Of a stretch of 64,000 nucleotides of DNA, positions 50,994 to 61,780 are shown piece after piece (the stretch's first letter is position 1; every line of letters starts with the position of its first letter). Made by a program: the position numbers and the translations under genes. This DNA comes from an uncultured Chlorobiaceae bacterium (GTDB lineage Bacteria; Bacteroidota; Chlorobiia; Chlorobiales; Chlorobiaceae), in the NCBI GenBank assembly GCA_903940125.1, contig CAJAJL010000067.1, positions 1-64,000 on the forward strand, read 5' to 3'. Under the pieces are notes generated by a model. The model did no database searches, had not been told where the DNA came from, and was given only the letters and a program-made list of their open reading frames with translations.

Positions 50994-53900
50994 ATGTCCA
51001 GATTTTTCATTGACCGACCCGTGTTTGCGTGGGTGATCTCCATCTGTATTATGCTGGGGGGGTTCATTGCCATACAGACCCTTCCGGTTGAACAGTATCC
51101 ACGCATTGCGGCGCCAACCATCAACATTAACGCTTCCTACCCGGGAGCTTCTGCCGAAGCGGTCGAAAACAGCGTGACGCAGGTTATTGAACAGGCGCTG
51201 ACCGGCCTTGACCATCTCCGTTATTTTGGTGCAGGCAGCGATTCCAACGGTAATGTCACCATTACCTTGACATTCGAGCCGGAAGTCAACCCTGATATAG
51301 CCCAGGTTCAGGTACAGAACAAGTTGCAATCCATCATGTCAAACCTCCCGCAGCAAGTCCAGCAGCAAGGATTAAAAGTCACCAAAGGGGACACCGGGTT
51401 TCTGATGGTTGTCGGTGTCTACTCGGCCGATGGTCGCGTCGATGAATTCACCATGAACGATTTCCTGAACTCCAAAATACTTGATCCGCTGAGCCGCGTC
51501 CCCGGTGTAGGAAACATTCAGGTGTTCGGTCAACCTTATTCCATGCGAATCTGGCTTGATCCCTACAAGCTTGCCAGTTTCAACCTCACGACCACCGAGG
51601 TACAGGCGGCGATAAGCGCCCAGAACGCTGATGTTTCTGCCGGTCAGCTGGGTGGAACGCCATCGGTACCGGGACAACAGCTGAACGCCACAATTTCAGC
51701 CCAATCCCGACTTAAAAGCGTTGATGATTTTAAAAAAATCATGCTGAAGGTTAATACCGACGGTTCCCAGGTTCGCCTCAAGGATGTCGCTCGCATCGAA
51801 CTTGGAGTGCAGAACTATGATATGACAACACGCTTCAATGGCAAATCCGCAGCCGGCATGGCAATAACTCTTGCGACCGGGGCCAATGCCCTGAATACCG
51901 CCAACCTGGTGAAAGCCAGAATGGAAGAACTGAAGCCGTTGCTGCCGCCCGGAGTTCAAGTCGTTTTCCCGTTCGATACGGCGCCCTTTGTCAAGACTTC
52001 GATCGAAGGCGTCGTTCATACCTTGTTCGAGGCAATTATTCTTGTGTTCTTCGTGATGTTTCTGTTTCTGCAGAATTTTCGTGCGACTCTGGTTCCCACA
52101 ATCGCGGTGCCTGTTGTGCTTTTGGGTACCTTTGGAGTCATGGCGGCTTTCGGGTTCTCTATAAACACCCTCAGCATGTTCGCCATGGTGCTTGCTATCG
52201 GATTGCTGGTGGATGACGCAATTGTTGTGGTCGAAAACGTTGAGCGCATTATGGAGGAGGAACAACTCTCCCCTCTGGAGGCCACCAGAAAATCCATGCA
52301 GCAGATCTCAAGTGCCCTGATCGGAATAGCCCTTGTGCTTTCGGCGGTATTTGTGCCAATGGCCTTCTTTAAAGGCTCCATCGGCACGATTTTCCGTCAG
52401 TTCTCGATTACCATCGTTTCGGCCATGCTCCTCTCTGTTCTGGTAGCCCTGATCTTGACGCCGGCCCTTTGTGCCAGCCTCCTCAAGCCGAAGCCAAAGA
52501 GCGAGCATCTATCCCGCAAAGGCATCGTCGGACGTTTCTTTGCCTGGTTCAATGCGTTGTTCAATGTCAACCGCGAACGATATGTCAAAGGAGCGATGGT
52601 CATGACCGGCAATGTCAAACGCTCGCTGTCAGCTTTCATATTGGTCGTGCTGCTGCTGGGCATCGTCTTATGGCGTATTCCGACCTCGTTTCTACCTGAA
52701 GAAGACCAGGGGTTCATGTTCGTTCAGCTTTCCACCCCATCAGGAGCGACGAAGGAACGGACACTCGAAAGTGTGAAAGTCATGGAAAAGTACATGCTCA
52801 ACCAGGAAAAAGATGTCGTTGAAAGCATTTTCAGTGTTACAGGCTTCAGTTTTGCCGGTCAGGGCCAAAACTCGGCCATGGGCTTCGTACAACTGAAAGA
52901 CTGGAGTGAACGCAAAAAAAAGGGACAAGATGTCGCCTCAATAGCCGGACGGACCATGGCAGCCCTGTCAAGTGTCAAGGACGCCATGATATTTGCATTT
53001 TACCCGCCCGCCGTCATGGAGCTTGGCAATGCTTCAGGTTTTGATTTCCAACTGCTTGATCGTAAAGGCAAAGGTCACGAGGCGCTGATGAATGCCCGAA
53101 ATCAGTTACTGGGCATGGCTGCAAAAAATCCCGCACTGATCGGAGTGCGACCCAACGGTCTTGAAGATGTTCCTCAATACAAGATTGACATCGACCACGA
53201 AAAGGCCAGCGCCTTCGGTCTTTCCATTGCTGACATCAATACCACACTGCAGACTGCATGGGGATCTTCCTATGTCAATGATTTTATTCATGATGGCCGC
53301 ATCAAGAAGGTATTCATGCAGGGTGATGCTCCATTCCGCATGAACCCTGCAGATGTCAACAGCTGGCACATCCGGAACGCCAATGGAGATATGGTGCCCT
53401 TCTCTGCATTTTCCACTGGCCGCTGGAGTTTCGGTTCGCCGAAGCTGGAGCGTTTCAATGGCATATCGTCGGTCAATATCCAGGGAGCTTCAGCTCCAGG
53501 TGTAAGTTCAGGTGATGCGATGGCTGTATTGACGCAATTGGCACTGAAGCTTCCTGAAGGATTTGGTATCGAATGGACTGGTCTGTCCTACGAAGAGCGG
53601 GCAGCCGGCCAGCAAACACTACTGCTCTATGCTTTCTCATTGCTTTTTGTTTTCCTCTGCCTTGCAGCTCTTTATGAAAGCTGGACCGTGCCGCTGGCCG
53701 TCATGCTGGTGGTGCCGCTTGGTGTTCTTGGAACGGTTCTCGCAACTTTCCTTGCAGGTCTCTCAAACGATGTCTACTTCAAAGTGGGCCTGCTGACCAC
53801 GGTAGGCCTTACTGCAAAAAATGCCATCCTTATTGTGGAGTTCGCCAAATCCCTCAACGAACAAGGTGTTAACCTCAAGGAGGCTGCCCTGACTGCCGCC

Positions 53901-54161
53901 AGACAACGTTTACGCCCGATTGTCATGACCTCCATGGCCTTCATTCTCGGTGTAACGCCTCTGGCATTTTCTTCCGGAGCAGGCTCGGCAAGCCAGCACG
54001 CTATCGGTATCGGCGTCATCGGAGGGATGTTGTCGGGAACGGTGCTGGCAATATTCTTCGTTCCGTTGTTTTACATTCTGGTACAATCCCTTTTTACCGG
54101 GAAGCCTGTAACCGAAAAGACCGAAAACCAAAAAGATAAGGGATCGAACCATGACCATTAA
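50994..54161 (+). CDS. RND (HAE1) multidrug efflux pump, AcrB/MexB-like
   Basis: The 1055-residue protein has the full length of HAE1 pumps, with 12 TM segments and two periplasmic domains. It starts [20 protein letters not shown]. The proton-relay aspartates are in [16 protein letters not shown] (TM4, about residue 407), and the partner Lys is in [14 protein letters not shown] (TM10). The last domains read [32 protein letters not shown]. It exports drugs, dyes or detergents as a trimer using proton motive force; the substrate is not predictable. Its end overlaps the outer-membrane factor start by 11 bases. Confidence 0.96.
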   Translation: MSRFFIDRPVFAWVISICIMLGGFIAIQTLPVEQYPRIAAPTININASYPGASAEAVENSVTQVIEQALTGLDHLRYFGAGSDSNGNVTITLTFEPEVNPDIAQVQVQNKLQSIMSNLPQQVQQQGLKVTKGDTGFLMVVGVYSADGRVDEFTMNDFLNSKILDPLSRVPGVGNIQVFGQPYSMRIWLDPYKLASFNLTTTEVQAAISAQNADVSAGQLGGTPSVPGQQLNATISAQSRLKSVDDFKKIMLKVNTDGSQVRLKDVARIELGVQNYDMTTRFNGKSAAGMAITLATGANALNTANLVKARMEELKPLLPPGVQVVFPFDTAPFVKTSIEGVVHTLFEAIILVFFVMFLFLQNFRATLVPTIAVPVVLLGTFGVMAAFGFSINTLSMFAMVLAIGLLVDDAIVVVENVERIMEEEQLSPLEATRKSMQQISSALIGIALVLSAVFVPMAFFKGSIGTIFRQFSITIVSAMLLSVLVALILTPALCASLLKPKPKSEHLSRKGIVGRFFAWFNALFNVNRERYVKGAMVMTGNVKRSLSAFILVVLLLGIVLWRIPTSFLPEEDQGFMFVQLSTPSGATKERTLESVKVMEKYMLNQEKDVVESIFSVTGFSFAGQGQNSAMGFVQLKDWSERKKKGQDVASIAGRTMAALSSVKDAMIFAFYPPAVMELGNASGFDFQLLDRKGKGHEALMNARNQLLGMAAKNPALIGVRPNGLEDVPQYKIDIDHEKASAFGLSIADINTTLQTAWGSSYVNDFIHDGRIKKVFMQGDAPFRMNPADVNSWHIRNANGDMVPFSAFSTGRWSFGSPKLERFNGISSVNIQGASAPGVSSGDAMAVLTQLALKLPEGFGIEWTGLSYEERAAGQQTLLLYAFSLLFVFLCLAALYESWTVPLAVMLVVPLGVLGTVLATFLAGLSNDVYFKVGLLTTVGLTAKNAILIVEFAKSLNEQGVNLKEAALTAARQRLRPIVMTSMAFILGVTPLAFSSGAGSASQHAIGIGVIGGMLSGTVLAIFFVPLFYILVQSLFTGKPVTEKTENQKDKGSNHDH

Positions 54162-55575
54162 GCTGCTGATCCCTGTCTGCCTGTCTGCCGCCATGCTGAC
54201 ATCCTGTTCACTGGCTCCACGCTATGAACGCCCCATGGCGCCTGTCGCCACAGAATGGCCGACCTCTGCGGGGATTGGGCCCGTGCCGGCTTTGGAAGCT
54301 GCAGGAGAACCGCATGTTGCTGATATCGGATGGCGGAGCATGTTCACATCGCCGAAGCTCCTGAGCCTTATTGAAGCCGCACTTGCCAATAACCGCGACC
54401 TCCGGATAGCGACGCTCAACATAGAGGCTGCCCGCAACACCTATCGCATACAGCGTGCAGATCTCGTGCCTTCGGTTAACGCGTCGGGAAGCGCCATTCG
54501 ACAACGGTTATCGGAAAACAGCAGCACTTCCGGAACTTCGGAAACGATCTCGTCCTATACCTCCGGCATAGGTGTCACCGCATATGAATTGGATCTGTTC
54601 GGACGCGTCCGCAGCCTCAGCACCCGCGCCTTGAACCAGTATCTTGCAACGGAAGAAGGGCGTAAGGCTGCCCAGACAAGCCTGATCGCCGAGGTGGCCA
54701 ATGCCTATCTCACCTATCTTGCCGATAGTGAACTGCTCCAGTTGACCGCAAACACACTCAAGACCCAGCAAGAATCATTCGATCTCATCAAGCGCACTTT
54801 CGATCTGGGAGCGAAGTCTCAGCTGGAGGTGTCACAATCCGGCACCCTGGTTGAAACCGCCCGGGCAAACCGCGCCCAATATCAGCGTCAGGTGGAAAAG
54901 GACAAGAACGCCCTTACTCTTTTGGTAGGCAAGGTAATCGATCCTGAACTCCTCAAGCCCGAAAGTCTCAGCTCTGTTCAGCTGATGGAAGTGCTCCCCG
55001 TGGGAATTCCATCCACTGTTCTGCTGGACCGACCGGATGTCCGCAAGGCTGAATATGCACTGAAAGCTGAAAACGCCAATATTGGGGCAGCACGGGGAGC
55101 CTTCTTCCCGAGCATCAGCCTTACCGGTTCCGCAGGGTTTGCCAGCAGCAGCCTTACCAATCTCTTTGTGACGGGATCGAGCAGTGTCTGGAGCTTTTCC
55201 CCTCAGGTGAACTTGCCGATTTTCCAGGGAGAGCGACTGATCTCCAACCTCAAACTGGCAAAAACCAACCGCGACATTGCCATCGCACAATACGAAAAAA
55301 CCATCCAGACTGCTTTTCGGGAAGTTGCGGATGCGTTGGTGGCCAGTGCAACCTACACGGAGCAGTTGCACGCCCAGCAAGCACTTGTCAAATCCAGCGA
55401 ACAGGCCTATACGATCTTGAAGGCCCGTTACGCCCATGGCATCGACAGTTACTTTGTCCTCCTGGATGCCCAGCGATCTCTCTATGCGGCGCAGCAGAAC
55501 GAGATTATGGTACGTCAGCAGAATCTGACCAACCGGATTGACCTTTATAAAGCATTGGGAGGCGGATGGAAATAG
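54151..55575 (+). CDS. Outer-membrane efflux lipoprotein (OprM/NodT family)
   Basis: This 474-residue protein carries a type II signal [19 protein letters not shown], in which Cys19 is the lipidation site. Two OEP repeats follow. The first contains [27 protein letters not shown] and the second [43 protein letters not shown], the typical NodT/OprM motif. The trimer forms the exit duct for the pump encoded just upstream. It is the last gene of the operon; no strong terminator is visible after it. Confidence 0.93.
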   Translation: MTIKLLIPVCLSAAMLTSCSLAPRYERPMAPVATEWPTSAGIGPVPALEAAGEPHVADIGWRSMFTSPKLLSLIEAALANNRDLRIATLNIEAARNTYRIQRADLVPSVNASGSAIRQRLSENSSTSGTSETISSYTSGIGVTAYELDLFGRVRSLSTRALNQYLATEEGRKAAQTSLIAEVANAYLTYLADSELLQLTANTLKTQQESFDLIKRTFDLGAKSQLEVSQSGTLVETARANRAQYQRQVEKDKNALTLLVGKVIDPELLKPESLSSVQLMEVLPVGIPSTVLLDRPDVRKAEYALKAENANIGAARGAFFPSISLTGSAGFASSSLTNLFVTGSSSVWSFSPQVNLPIFQGERLISNLKLAKTNRDIAIAQYEKTIQTAFREVADALVASATYTEQLHAQQALVKSSEQAYTILKARYAHGIDSYFVLLDAQRSLYAAQQNEIMVRQQNLTNRIDLYKALGGGWK

Positions 55576-55914
55576 AGTGTGAACCCTGAGATGAATATTT
55601 TTCCGAATATCCAATCAAAAGGGCCAATCTTTGAGCCATTAAAGGATAAAGGATAAAAGCTTTTTTTGCAGGCATATCTATAGACGGCGGAACAATGTCA
55701 TGGCCGAATAGGGCTGACATAGGACCAGAAACACTCTATAAGAAAATCCAGTAATGAACGGAACCTGTGTTGAAAAGCTGTAAATGGCTTTATTGTTTTC
55801 ATTTGACGGGTTTATTTGGTAAAATAAAAGGAGGTTATTTCGAATCGCTCTTTCGATTGAAAAGTTTATTTGCCTGTTACATGTGAGGTTCCAGATAATG
55901 AAGAGAAGGGCAAA
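55576..55914 (+). promoter_or_regulatory. 339-base region upstream of the NUDIX-helicase pair
   Basis: Separates the RND operon from the NUDIX gene. It contains a short AAAGGAT tandem (near 55641-55653). A plausible promoter is TTGACG (55803) with TAAAAG (55825) 16 bases later. An orphan AAGGAGGT-like sequence at 55828 has no start codon at the right distance. No ORF is supported. Confidence 0.4.
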
Positions 55915-56319
55915 ATGGATCATTTTCAAGTAACTTGTGCTATTATAGAACGTGATGGGTTCGTTCTTGCTGCACAGCGGAGTGCCGCTATGAGTTTGCC
56001 TCTTAAATGGGAATTCCCAGGAGGTAAGATCCATCATGGGGAATCAACAACAGAGTGTTTGCATCGTGAGTTATTTGAAGAGTTGAGTATTCAGGTAAGT
56101 GTAGGAAAATCTCTTCCAGTTAGCACGTATCAGTATCCGACCTTCACGGTCACACTTCATCCTTTTATCTGTTCAATTGCAGCTGGTGATATAGTTCTCA
56201 ATGAACATGCAGCTGTAACTTGGTTGGCACCTAATAACCTCCATTCTCTCGACTGGGCTGAAGCCGATGTACCGGTAATAGAATCTTATCTTGTTGAAAA
56301 TAGAGTAGATGCCTCATGA
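55915..56319 (+). CDS. NUDIX hydrolase (MutT-like)
   Basis: This 134-residue protein starts MDHFQVTCAII. The NUDIX box is complete except for one residue: GKIHHGESTTECLHRELFEELSI at residues 37-59 fits Gx5Ex7REUxEExGU, with Ser in place of the late Gly. The length and QRSAAMSLPLKWEFPGGKI look like the 8-oxo-dGTPase (MutT) branch. An AGAAGGG ribosome-binding site decides the ATG at 55915 over the earlier in-frame Met at 55870. The stop overlaps the helicase start (ATGA), so the two products are made together. The NUDIX partner may act on a signalling nucleotide rather than oxidised dGTP; this is inference. Confidence 0.9.
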   Translation: MDHFQVTCAIIERDGFVLAAQRSAAMSLPLKWEFPGGKIHHGESTTECLHRELFEELSIQVSVGKSLPVSTYQYPTFTVTLHPFICSIAAGDIVLNEHAAVTWLAPNNLHSLDWAEADVPVIESYLVENRVDAS

Positions 56320-59300
56320 GCCAACTTGCTTTTGGAATATATGAAGCACTCATTGATGAGTTTCTCCAAGAGGCTTTAGCTCAGCACCCAGAGTTACGAA
56401 GTGTCTTTGGCAAAATCGATCAAGAAGAGCAGCCAGCCATCTATGCTTCATTTGTTGCCAAGGTAATCGAGCAGGCATTGCGAGAAGAGAAAGACCCGGA
56501 AAAACGTCTGGAGATCTGCAATCGGATTCTTGGTCAGGTTGCCAGTGAACCGGGCTTGAGTCACCTCGCAAAACGTCGCCTTGTACAAGAAAAAAAACCA
56601 ATACTCCTTGAAATCACCCCTTCCAATTATGGCTCATCAAGAGTTCCGCGTCCCCAGACCTCTTTAACTGAAAGCACTCTTTTTACCGGTTCGCCACAAG
56701 AGCCTCAACTTGCTCACGAATTGCTTGAAGAGATGAAGTCTGCTGACCGTGTTGACATTTTGGTCTCGTTTATCAAGTGGTCTGGTCTCCGCCTGCTGAT
56801 GCCCGCTTTTGAGGATTTGTCTCTGCGTAAGATCCCAGTTAGGGTTATCACTACGTCATACATGGGGGCATCCGATGCACCTGCCGTTGAATGGCTGGCT
56901 AAAATGTCAAACGTTAAGGTGCGCGTATCCTACGATACTGAACGCACCAGGCTTCATGCAAAGGCCTATCATTTTAAGAGGAAATCTGATTTTTCAACTG
57001 CCTATATCGGCTCGGCAAACATGTCCAATGCTGCCATTACCAGCGGACTCGAGTGGAATCTTAAGGTTACTGCACAGGATATGGGGCATATTCTGGAGAA
57101 ATTTACGGCCGAATTTGAGACCTACTGGAATAGCAAGGAATTTATTCCATTTGACACTGAAGAGCCTGAGCGTTTCAGGGATGCAATTGTTCGTGAACGA
57201 ACAAGAAAATACGGGACCACATCGGTTTTCTTTGATCTTACGCCGCACCCGTTTCAAGAGCGCATCCTTGAAGCCTTGAAGCGAGAGCGGGAAGTACACA
57301 ATCGCTATAAAAATCTTGTCATTGCAGCTACCGGAACCGGTAAAACCGTGGTTGCCGCATTCGATTTTAATGAGTTTTATAAGGGACGTAAGCGTAATGC
57401 AAAATTACTGTTTGTTGCCCATCGCAAAGAAATCCTTGAGCAGGCGCGTATAACTTTCAGAAATGTTCTCCGTGACCAGAATTTCGGCGAACTTCTTGTT
57501 GGAGATTTTGCGGCTGACCGATTGGAACATTTGTTTTGCTCGGTACAGATGCTGACAAATCGCGAACTCTGGAAGCAGGTTGGACGGAGTTTCTACGACT
57601 ATATTGTTGTTGATGAGGTTCATCATGGAACCTCAGACAGTTATCGCCCCATCTTTGAACATTTTGATCCACAGATACTTCTGGGCCTAACCGCCACGCC
57701 GGAACGAATGGACGGAAAATCTGTTGCTGCCGATTTTCATAACACATTCGCGGCAGAAATCCGTCTTCCAGAAGCACTCGAGGAGAAGCTCCTCTGTCCA
57801 TTCCATTATTTTGGGGTGTCAGACCCGATAGCGACCGATAATGATCGTTTCTGGAGCAACGGCAATTATAACAAGTCGGAGCTGGAAAACGTCTATACTT
57901 TAGACCAAGTGAATGCTTCTCAGCGAGTTGACGCAATCATTGGGGCGTTAGAGCGCTATCAGCCAGACTATTTTACCAATGCTAAGGGGATTGGCTTCTG
58001 CGTCACAATTAACCATGCGCTCTACATGGCAGAGCGCTTTAATGAGAGGGGTATCCCTTCCAAAGCAGTTGTTGCCAACCTTACATCCGATGTGCGTAAT
58101 AAGGCCATCTCTGACTTCAAGAACGGGCATCTGCGCTTTCTCTTTACCGTTGATGTCTTTAATGAAGGTCTTGATATTCCGGAGATTAATATTGTCATGT
58201 TCCTCCGTCCTACAGAGAGTCTCACCGTTTTTCTCCAGCAGTTAGGGCGGGGCCTTCGTCATGCGCCTGAGAAAGAGTGCCTCACTGTTCTCGATTTTGT
58301 AGGGCAAGTACACCGGCGCTACCGGATGGATACAAAATTTCGAGCATTGCTGCCCAAGCATCGCTATGCCATAGACCGTGAGGTTGATCTGGATTTTCCG
58401 CACCTACCTCCAGGGTGTTCTATCCAGCTTGACCGGCAGTCTCGGGAATATGTACTCCGAAATATTAGGGAAAACCTCAGGAATCTTACCGTGCAGGTGC
58501 CTGACCGCTTGCAGACATTCACGAGCGAGACGGGACAGGAGTTGACCTTTGGCAATTTCATTCGCTACCACGAATATGAACCGGAAGTACTGCTGGCAAA
58601 AGAATCCTGGTCGGGGTGGAAAGCCAAAGTGCAGTTAGCTCCGAATCCTACTGATCCTGATCTTGTAAGGTTGAAAAAGGCCTTAATTCGGGCTGCATTT
58701 ATCAATGGACCGAAGGAAGCTGCCTTGTTAAGAAATGTCATTAGCAAAGTTTCGCAAGGTGAACTAGCAGAAGCCGTTGCACTTGCAGGACAATCGGCTA
58801 TGGTAGTGTATTATCGAATATGGGGAGAGAACGGTAATATTCTTGGTATTTCATCTTTTGAAGATGCGTTACAGCGGCTTTCGAAAAACCCGTCAATTCT
58901 TGCCGATTTAGGAGAAATCTTGAACTGGTCTATCGACTCGAGTGAAGTGAGTGGTCTTGTTCCGGAATTGCCTTTTCCTTGTCCACTCGAGCTGCATGCA
59001 CAATACAATAGCAGAGTAATCCAAGCTGTATTTGGAAAGGCAGATATTACAACAACAGGTCAGACCGGGGTTGGGGTATTTCACTTTCCAGAGGTAAAGA
59101 CTTATGCGCTACTGCTCACCTTTCAGAAAACCGAAAAGGAGTTTTCGCCGAGTACCATGTATGCTGATTACCCAATTAGCAGAGAACTTCTCCATTGGGA
59201 GTCGCAAGCCAATACCGCCCAACATCACAGTGATGGCCAAAATCTAATTCATCATCTTGAACGTGGATATACCATTTTGGTTTTTGCTCGTGATCAGAAA

Positions 59301-59447
59301 AAGCGGAATTCGACCTCCGTACCGTTTACTTATCTTGGACCGGTGGAAATGGTGAGTTACGAGAGCGAGAGGCCGATAAAGATGGTCTGGCAGTTACGTT
59401 ACCCAATGCCAGTAGAAATGTTTGAAGACAACAGAAGAGGCGGGTAA
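56316..59447 (+). CDS. PLD-SF2 helicase-DUF3427 fusion protein
   Basis: This is a 1043-residue protein. After a helical N-terminal region, residues about 135-280 hold a phospholipase D-like nuclease domain with an HKD-type motif (RLHAKAYHF, then YIGSANMS). An SF2 helicase follows: Walker A AATGTGKTVVAAFD at about 337-350, DEVH in VVDEVHHG at about 431, the SAT-type motif in GLTATPERMDGK, and motif VI in QQLGRGLRHAPEKECLTV. From about residue 800 the C-terminus matches DUF3427. This architecture is widespread in variable genome regions, usually with a NUDIX gene, and is thought to be antiviral; its mechanism is not established. The ATG overlaps the NUDIX stop by 4 bases. Confidence 0.9.
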   Translation: MSQLAFGIYEALIDEFLQEALAQHPELRSVFGKIDQEEQPAIYASFVAKVIEQALREEKDPEKRLEICNRILGQVASEPGLSHLAKRRLVQEKKPILLEITPSNYGSSRVPRPQTSLTESTLFTGSPQEPQLAHELLEEMKSADRVDILVSFIKWSGLRLLMPAFEDLSLRKIPVRVITTSYMGASDAPAVEWLAKMSNVKVRVSYDTERTRLHAKAYHFKRKSDFSTAYIGSANMSNAAITSGLEWNLKVTAQDMGHILEKFTAEFETYWNSKEFIPFDTEEPERFRDAIVRERTRKYGTTSVFFDLTPHPFQERILEALKREREVHNRYKNLVIAATGTGKTVVAAFDFNEFYKGRKRNAKLLFVAHRKEILEQARITFRNVLRDQNFGELLVGDFAADRLEHLFCSVQMLTNRELWKQVGRSFYDYIVVDEVHHGTSDSYRPIFEHFDPQILLGLTATPERMDGKSVAADFHNTFAAEIRLPEALEEKLLCPFHYFGVSDPIATDNDRFWSNGNYNKSELENVYTLDQVNASQRVDAIIGALERYQPDYFTNAKGIGFCVTINHALYMAERFNERGIPSKAVVANLTSDVRNKAISDFKNGHLRFLFTVDVFNEGLDIPEINIVMFLRPTESLTVFLQQLGRGLRHAPEKECLTVLDFVGQVHRRYRMDTKFRALLPKHRYAIDREVDLDFPHLPPGCSIQLDRQSREYVLRNIRENLRNLTVQVPDRLQTFTSETGQELTFGNFIRYHEYEPEVLLAKESWSGWKAKVQLAPNPTDPDLVRLKKALIRAAFINGPKEAALLRNVISKVSQGELAEAVALAGQSAMVVYYRIWGENGNILGISSFEDALQRLSKNPSILADLGEILNWSIDSSEVSGLVPELPFPCPLELHAQYNSRVIQAVFGKADITTTGQTGVGVFHFPEVKTYALLLTFQKTEKEFSPSTMYADYPISRELLHWESQANTAQHHSDGQNLIHHLERGYTILVFARDQKKRNSTSVPFTYLGPVEMVSYESERPIKMVWQLRYPMPVEMFEDNRRGG

Positions 59448-59818
59448 ACAGTAATTGCCTCTTTCGATATTCTTAAGTAACAGGTATTACATCAATCCCT
59501 TTCTTGCTCTTAAGTGTTTTTCGGACTATGATTACAGCAGCGCTTTAGTATCACTGACACCTATCCATTTCCGGTAAAGACCCGCACTGGAGTTTTCTTG
59601 CGACAGGTCACTGGTTATCATGTTGTTTATTCCGGGTGTGTATGCCATTGCGGTTCATGCAAAATGGCTTCAAGATAATGGAAAAGCAGACTTCGATGAC
59701 CGTACCCCCGAAGCCCTCTCACTGCTCAAACATGCTTCTTTTCAAAAAAACTTAAAGTCTCTTAACTCGATTCATATTTCAATGAATAGTAAGTGTTCAT
59801 AATTATATTACATTATTG
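59448..59818 (+). other. 371-base gap between helicase and toxin genes
   Basis: Holds a 60-codon ORF at 59620-59802 with no recognisable domain and a weak start; it may be a decayed gene fragment. The last 60 bases are AT rich and probably contain the toxin-antitoxin promoter. Confidence 0.35.
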
Positions 59819-60160
59819 ATGAACATTTCATTTGAGAGTAGAGATCTGAGGAAATATGCAAATGATGATCGTTTGTCGGTGCGTAAACTTGGGCCGAGAA
59901 GAGCAGAGTTATTCAAGCAACGGCTTGATGGCTTGAGAGCTGCTGAAACTCTTGAAGATGTCCGCCACCTTCCGGGTCACTACCATGAAATGAGAGAAAA
60001 TCGTAAAGGCCAATGGGCATGTGATTTGGACCAACCTTACCGTTTGATTTTCGTGCCTCATGAGAATCCGATTCCTGTAAACGAGCACGCACAATACATT
60101 TGGCTTGAAATAAAGGGTGTAGAAATTGTTGAAATTGTGAACTATCACAAAAAAGGTTGA
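59819..60160 (+). CDS. HigB-like (RelE superfamily) toxin
   Basis: This 113-residue basic protein resembles HigB/RelE mRNA-interferase toxins. A helical N-terminus (RKYANDDRLSVRKLGPRRAELFKQRLDGLRAAETLEDVRHL) is followed by the GHYHEMRENRKGQWACDLDQPYRLIFVP strand region typical of the fold, and the protein ends EIVEIVNYHKKG. Such toxins cut mRNA on the ribosome. The antitoxin gene follows after 2 bases, giving the toxin-first order of higBA. The ATG at 59819 follows an in-frame TTG at 59816. Catalytic residues are too variable to name with certainty. Confidence 0.82.
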   Translation: MNISFESRDLRKYANDDRLSVRKLGPRRAELFKQRLDGLRAAETLEDVRHLPGHYHEMRENRKGQWACDLDQPYRLIFVPHENPIPVNEHAQYIWLEIKGVEIVEIVNYHKKG

Positions 60161-60162
60161 AA

Positions 60163-61254
60163 ATGTTGAAGCCTAACGAATATATCCCGCAAACGGTAAC
60201 CCATCCAGGGGTGACTTTGAAGGAGAAGCTGGAAGAGCTGGGCATGAGCCAGAAAGAATTTGCGGTGCGCACTACTAAACCAGAGCAGACCATTGTTAAA
60301 GTTATTAATGGAGAGAGCTCACTGACTCCCGATATGGCTGTGCAGTTTGAATCAGTCCTTGGAATCCCTGCTAATTTCTGGCTGAAGAGGCAGCAGAACT
60401 ACGATGAGGCGGTTGCACGGGCGAAGCGCCGGGATGTTTTAGTAGCAGGAGTTGATTGGGCAGGTTCTTTTCCCGCTTCAAAAATGACTCAACTGGGTTG
60501 GCTGCCAAAAACAGAAAACCATGAACAAAAAGTTGAGGCGCTGTTATACTTTTTTGGGATTTCCGGTCACCAGGCCTGGGAGGACTATTACTGTGGCCAT
60601 AAGCTGAAGGTAAGTTTTCGAATATCTTTAGCCCATTCCCGTGAGCCCTACGCTATTTCCGCATGGCTTCGACAAGGCGAGTTGGAGGCCATGAAGCTTG
60701 ACGCCCCAACTTTCTGCGCAAAAACGTTTAAAGCAAATCTTGAGAGCATCAAGAAGATCATGGCCGGGCATCCTGAAAATTTTTTCCCTTTTCTTCAGCA
60801 GCTCTGTCTTGATGCGGGTGTAAAGGTTGTCTATACGCCTTGTCTCCCCAAAGCCCCTGTTCACGGCTCAACCCGCTGGATAAACGATAATACCCCATTG
60901 ATTCAATTGTCAGCCCGGTATAAACAGAATGATCGGTTCTGGTTTACCTTTTTTCATGAAGCCGGTCATATTCTTCTGCACGGCAAAAAATACATATCAA
61001 TAGAAGATGACGCCTTTAACGATATCGATATGGCAAAAGAGCGCGAGGCCGATGCATTTGCTGTGCGATGGACTTTTTCTGAAGAAGAGGAGCAGGAGGT
61101 ACTTGAGTATGGATCGTTGAAAGAAAAGGATATCATCAACTTCGCACAAAAATTCGGCACTCATCCTGCCATGATTATCGGGCGTTTCCAGCATAAAAAA
61201 TTGCTCTCCTATACTGTTGGTCGTCAGTTTATTCAGCCTGTTCATCTTGACTGA
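60163..61254 (+). CDS. HigA-like antitoxin fused to ImmA/IrrE metallopeptidase domain
   Basis: This is a protein of about 363 residues. Residues 1-90 form an XRE/HigA HTH: VTHPGVTLKEKLEELGMSQKEFAVRTTKPEQTIVKVINGESSLTPDMAVQFESVLGIPANFWLKRQ. The C-terminal half carries an ImmA/IrrE-type zinc peptidase with HEAGHILLH at about residue 265 and a later READAFAVRW segment that supplies a third ligand. Long HigA proteins of this kind are known. The peptidase may regulate the antitoxin or a phage repressor. An AAAAGG ribosome-binding site precedes the ATG at 60163, 2 bases after the toxin stop. The pair is probably autoregulated through the HTH. Confidence 0.87.
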   Translation: MLKPNEYIPQTVTHPGVTLKEKLEELGMSQKEFAVRTTKPEQTIVKVINGESSLTPDMAVQFESVLGIPANFWLKRQQNYDEAVARAKRRDVLVAGVDWAGSFPASKMTQLGWLPKTENHEQKVEALLYFFGISGHQAWEDYYCGHKLKVSFRISLAHSREPYAISAWLRQGELEAMKLDAPTFCAKTFKANLESIKKIMAGHPENFFPFLQQLCLDAGVKVVYTPCLPKAPVHGSTRWINDNTPLIQLSARYKQNDRFWFTFFHEAGHILLHGKKYISIEDDAFNDIDMAKEREADAFAVRWTFSEEEEQEVLEYGSLKEKDIINFAQKFGTHPAMIIGRFQHKKLLSYTVGRQFIQPVHLD

Positions 61255-61518
61255 CAGCTCCCCCTATCCCTCCGCTCGCAACCTTCAGAACACAAACTCA
61301 ACATAAGCCATGAAACAGATGAGTACCAAGGCTCTTGAGTTTCAATATTAGTTTAACCTTATTCATAACTTATCCGTTACTGCAGTTTTTGCGTAAAAGT
61401 GTAGGCGTGCTACTCAAATAAGTATCTTATTTCCTTTGTATTTTTAATATTATTTGATGATTTTTAATAATAATAAAAAATCAAAATAAAGATTTGTTCT
61501 AAAATAAGCGGAGATAAC

Positions 61519-61767
61519 ATGACGATTCGAGTATCGGAAAAAACTCGAGATATTGTCTGCAAAAGCCTTAATATAAACTGCTTAGCAGAAATAATTAACA
61601 GAAGTTATAGCGGGTTTTCAAGCACAGACGATGTTGATCGAGAGAAAACGGCGCTATATTCTGATTGTAACAGAGGGTCTATACGGATCAATACGGGACG
61701 TTTCTATACTGCGCAGGAGTATGATGAACGAGTAAAACGTGTAACGCGTATGAAACTTCCTTACTAA
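61519..61767 (+). CDS. Hypothetical 82-residue protein, first of a two-gene operon
   Basis: No family is recognised with confidence. The protein is polar and soluble. The N-terminus resembles a small helical region (RVSEKTRDIVCKSLNINCLAEIINRSY). The C-terminus (RINTGRFYTAQEYDERVKRVTRMKLP) has a compact Gly-Arg-Phe-Tyr-Thr and Glu-Tyr pattern that seems conserved in small proteins beside membrane-anchored partners; this is a weak memory only. It has a GCGGAG ribosome-binding site 6 bases before the ATG and a long AT-rich promoter region. The next gene starts 13 bases later, so they form an operon. Confidence 0.6.
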   Translation: MTIRVSEKTRDIVCKSLNINCLAEIINRSYSGFSSTDDVDREKTALYSDCNRGSIRINTGRFYTAQEYDERVKRVTRMKLPY

Positions 61768-61780
61768 GTATTTAAATATA

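Noticed and set aside
55828-55835. Strong Shine-Dalgarno-like AAGGAGGT as evidence of a small gene
   Set aside because: No start codon at a usable distance leads to more than a few codons.
59620-59802. 60-codon ORF as a gene
   Set aside because: No RBS, no recognisable domain, and it lies in a gap between accessory modules; treated as a possible fragment only.
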